Below are positions 61,065 through 64,000 of a stretch of 64,000 nucleotides of DNA, piece by piece. The position numbers and the translations under genes are program-made. Below the pieces are notes generated by a model that worked only from the letters and a program-made list of their open reading frames with translations, had not been told where the DNA came from and did no database searches. The stretch is from the NCBI RefSeq assembly GCF_900143265.1, contig NZ_FRDJ01000010.1:1-64000 (forward strand), in the 5' to 3' direction. Numbering within the stretch: position 1 is the first letter of the stretch; every line of letters starts with the position of its first letter. The stretch comes from Fervidobacterium gondwanense DSM 13020 (lineage in GTDB: Bacteria > Thermotogota > Thermotogae > Thermotogales > Fervidobacteriaceae).

Positions 61065-63575
61065 ATGGATGCTATAAGTGAAAAACAAAACCTGAAGCAT
61101 ATTTTGTATTTAGCATCTCTGTTCCATGATATAGGGAAATTTAGGCAACGTGGAAAAATGAGTGACGCGTTGAAAAATGGTATCAAAGATGAGTACAAAT
61201 TCCACATTAGTGAGAACAAATCAGGATTGGCTCATCAGTACGTTGGAGCATATGTTTACTCTAAGTCAAAGCTTCCCTACAGAGATACTGTCTCTGCAAT
61301 CATTTCAAGACACCACGAACAGTTATCGAATCTAAACTCAGAACCAGACGTCCTTGTAAAGATAGTAAGTCTTGCGGATAAACTTTCTGCATCAGAAAGA
61401 GAAGACTATACCGCACAACCTGATGCTAAAATCAAATTTATGAGATCCATAATTTCCTCCGTCTCTTTAAATAATGTCGAGAAAGTGAAATTCTACAAAA
61501 AAGTATCGAAATTTTCCGAAGCATTAGAACCTGTTGAGCAAGCCGCAGCAGAGCAAATATCCGTAGAAGATGTGTACGAAAAGCTTTGGAGCTAATTTGA
61601 GAAGTTCATATCTGATGGTGAGCTTGAAAGCAGATGGGGAAAAGAAAATGACCATGATGTACTTGGGAGAATTTATTATTTACTCAAAGAATACACCTCC
61701 AACATTCCTTCCGCATTCTACTACAGTGAACCAGACATATCTCTTTTCTCTCACTCAACCACAACCGCCGCTATAGCCGTCGCTTTATATAAACAATTTG
61801 AAAATGAGCTTTTTGAAAAACAGAACGATAGATTTGTAAAAGCCGCAGAGATTCTCAATAAAAAAGAATCTATTTCTCGAAAATACCGAGAGAATAAAAC
61901 TTCGCAAGCAGACCCGGAGGATGAAGAGATATTCGGTGTTATCAAAGGTGACATATCGGGAATACAAGATTTCATATACAAAACCTCTTGGCGAAACGGT
62001 CTCAAAAAACTTAGAGCCAGATCATTCTTTATCGCCTACCTTTCGGAAATCATAGCCAGATACATCATAGACAAAGAAGGGCTATACCAATCAAACATCC
62101 TTTACTGCGGTGGTGGGCACTTCTACTTGCTTGTTCCTGCAAAAACAATTGATAAGTTGGAAGAATACCAAAAAGATATAGAAGAAAAAATGTACAAAGC
62201 GTTTGGATTAGACTTGGCTGTTCTGCTTGGTGGAATCAAGATAAATATTTACGACCTCATAGAATTCAAAGTCCACGACAAACTGGCAAGAATTCTTGAA
62301 GTAAAGAAAAACAAAAAGTTTGAGAACGTGATAGACCTTGAAATGTTTATTCCTGAAGACTTCTCTGGTCCGAGATGTCCGTACTGCGGAAGAAAAATGC
62401 TGCAAGTTACAAGGAAAGAAGAAGAACAAGAAGAAGCATTTGAATGCGTATTTTGTGAATCTTTTGCTGAACTTGGAAGAAAACTTGCAATCTCGGAATA
62501 TCTCAAAATAGAAAAATGCCCGGAGCTAATTACACCACCAGTAAACGTGTACGAAGTTTTCAAGATGTTCGGTTACGAACTAAAATTCAGCGATAATCCA
62601 GACAAATTTGCCTTTGCAATCGACAAAGCGACATACGATCAAAACAAGGCAATGTACTTTACTAAGATGGCAAGTTACGTGTACAAAAAGGCAGGTAAGT
62701 ACTACGAAACTCCAGCCGACCTCGAGACGATAGCACAAGAAGCTGAGGGACTAAAAAGATGGGGACTGCTCAGGGGAGACGTTGACAATCTTGGAAGAAT
62801 ATTCCAAACACTGCAAGTATCCGATAAAGAAAAAAGAACACCGATATCATTTGTTGCAACACTCTCGTTCGAGCTTGAATCATTCTTCAGCATCGTTCTT
62901 GAAAGGATGGTGGTTGAGAAACACCCAAAATGCAATGTCATATACTCAGGCGGCGACGACTTCATGATACTCGGTCCATGGAGCGAATTACCACTACTTG
63001 CAAGAGATATAACAAATGAATTTAGAAAATACAGCAAAAATGATGAGTTATCGATATCCATGGCAATAGCAGTGGCACCTTCAAGAAAATTCCCGGTCTA
63101 CAAACTTGGAACGCTGGCTGGTGAGTATCTGGACGACAAAGCGAAATCATATAAACGCACGTACAATAACAAAGAATTAGAAAAATCAGCCATCTACATG
63201 TTCGGGGGGTATGTAGGTTGGGAGGAGTTTGATAAGGTCTACAAACTCAACCAGCAACTTGAAGACATTATTTCACAAGGTGTTACAAGGAATATACTGC
63301 ACGTGCTGAGCGCTTTTCTTGAAAAACAGCAAGAAGGTGAACAACCAAAGATTTGGCGGCTATATTATTACGTAGGAAGACTCATGGAAAGGCAGGAAAA
63401 CAGAGAAACAAAAGCTCTGATTCAAAGGTTTTTCAATGAAATACTGGAGGAAGGTAACAGCAGATTATATGATAAATTGGGATTGGTAATTAAGTGGGTT
63501 CACGACAAAACGCGTAAAGTTGAAAGTGATGAAAATGGAAAAGCTTCTCAAAACAGAATGACAACGGAGGTGTAA
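61065..63575 (+). pseudogene. cas10: Cas10/Csm1, interrupted by an in-frame TAA
   Basis: Large subunit of the type III-A effector. Residues 1-176 form the HD nuclease domain (LFHDIGKF, H21-D22; SRHHEQ). Codon 177 is TAA (61593-61595). Reading straight on in the same frame gives 660 more Cas10 codons with no further stop: KGDISGIQDFIY (first Palm, about 294), a Cys zinc site (CPYCGRKM...CVFC) and the cyclase motif YSGGDDF (GGDD 629-632). No ATG, GTG or TTG occurs in that frame between the stop and 62127, so the second part cannot easily start on its own. A point nonsense mutation, a sequence error or readthrough are the options. ATG 61065 follows SD AGGGGGG; an upstream TTG at 61029 is less likely. 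Confidence 0.85.
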
Positions 63576-63578
63576 AGT

Positions 63579-64000
63579 ATGCCGGAGAATAGACGCAATC
63601 AGTACCCAAATGTTCAACAAAACGTATCATCTTTGGAAGAATTATTTAAAGATGTTGAAAGTGTATTCACTAGTATCGATGTTAACAATATCGACAGTAG
63701 TGTCTACAACCAATTAAATTCTTACGCCAATAGAATAGGCAAAGACCTCTCACTGAATTCATCTAGATTACGAAAATTTTATAACCATATCAAAAAGCTG
63801 GAAATGGAGATTGGTGATCACAATAGCATAGTAAGAAAGCTTAACAAATTCATTGCGATAATGATGTATGACGTGGGAAGGGAAAATAACGAAGGACTAA
63901 GAAATTTTGCTTTGGGTATGAAGAAACTCGTAGATTTGGTAAAATCAAAGAACGCAGATGAAATAAAGAAATTTTACAACATTTTCCTTGATTTCTTTGA
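63579..64000 (+). CDS. csm2: Csm2, small subunit of type III-A effector (3' end cut by window edge)
   Basis: 140 residues visible, starting MPENRRNQYPNVQQN with SD GGAGG inside the cas10 end, 3 bp after the cas10 stop. The segment SLNSSRLRKFYNHIKKLEME is the conserved helical core of Csm2, followed by LNKFIAIMMYDVGR. Csm2 lines the crRNA backbone as the small-subunit filament. The frame runs open to base 64000. Its place right after cas10 is the standard csm1-csm2 order. Confidence 0.85.
   Translation, partial: MPENRRNQYPNVQQNVSSLEELFKDVESVFTSIDVNNIDSSVYNQLNSYANRIGKDLSLNSSRLRKFYNHIKKLEMEIGDHNSIVRKLNKFIAIMMYDVGRENNEGLRNFALGMKKLVDLVKSKNADEIKKFYNIFLDFF

Noticed and set aside
61065-63575. A natural two-gene split of Cas10 (separate HD and Palm proteins)
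   Set aside because: The downstream frame has no start codon or SD for over 500 bp after the stop, and the sequence continues as Cas10 immediately after the TAA in the same frame.

Overview
The window looks like a chromosomal segment of a thermophilic, anaerobic, motile bacterium of the Thermotogae, most likely Fervidobacterium or a close relative. The basis is the overall protein character, two flagellins, an anaerobic (class III) ribonucleotide reductase, an Fe-S L-serine dehydratase, low-GC codon use, and very purine-rich Shine-Dalgarno sites (GGAGGTGAT-like). No rRNA is present, so the genus call is an inference.

Layout. 1-5.1 kb: a flagellin cut by the left edge, a large glycosyltransferase/TPR protein, and a second complete flagellin. 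5.1-10.1 kb: L-serine dehydratase (sdaAB-sdaAA), urocanate hydratase, an unknown protein and a TPM-domain exported protein. 10.1-15.2 kb: surface-polysaccharide genes (acyltransferase-like membrane protein, two GT-A glycosyltransferases, a galactofuranosyltransferase-like protein, UDP-galactopyranose mutase), then tRNA-Gln. 15.4-19.3 kb: leftward hisS, TPR protein, HAD phosphatase and a long RmlA-type nucleotidyltransferase. 19.6-22.7 kb: glutamine synthetase, a PadR regulator with a His-rich NifX-like protein, and an unknown gene. 22.8-23.3 kb: degenerate CRISPR-like repeats behind a promoter. 23.3-33.0 kb: mostly leftward housekeeping genes (coaE, pgi, apt, PiT transporter, tRNA-Thr, a DUF1292-like protein, MoxR ATPase, scpB-scpA, CBS-ACT protein, coaBC). 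33.5-39.4 kb: a complete branched-chain amino-acid-type ABC transporter with two tandem binding proteins (livK-livK-livH-livM-livG-livF). 39.6-48.8 kb: nrdG-nrdD behind tandem NrdR boxes, mutS (leftward), GNAT, tsaB (leftward), and a GntP transporter with glycerate 2-kinase.

49-64 kb is a defence island. The first part is a tight four-gene operon: a PAPS-reductase/ferredoxin/DUF4007 protein (BrxP-like), a large P-loop ATPase (BrxC-like), a PglZ-domain protein, and a short BrxL-like AAA protein. I read this as a type 4 BREX system, the methyltransferase-free class in which a DndC-like sulfur-chemistry protein stands where PglX would be. About 1.3 kb of decayed sequence follows, ending in three 36-nt-type CRISPR repeats spaced 74-76 bp apart. 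Then comes a type III-A CRISPR-Cas operon: cas6, cas10/csm1, csm2 (cut by the right edge). cas10 carries an in-frame TAA after its HD domain, while the rest of the gene stays open in the same frame.

Regulation visible in the DNA includes many near-consensus sigma-A promoters (TTGACA-17-TATAAT type), rho-independent terminators at most operon ends, tandem NrdR boxes before nrdGD, and a palindrome over the -10 of the PadR operon. Two intercistronic hairpins with the same TAACC loop sit in unrelated transport operons.
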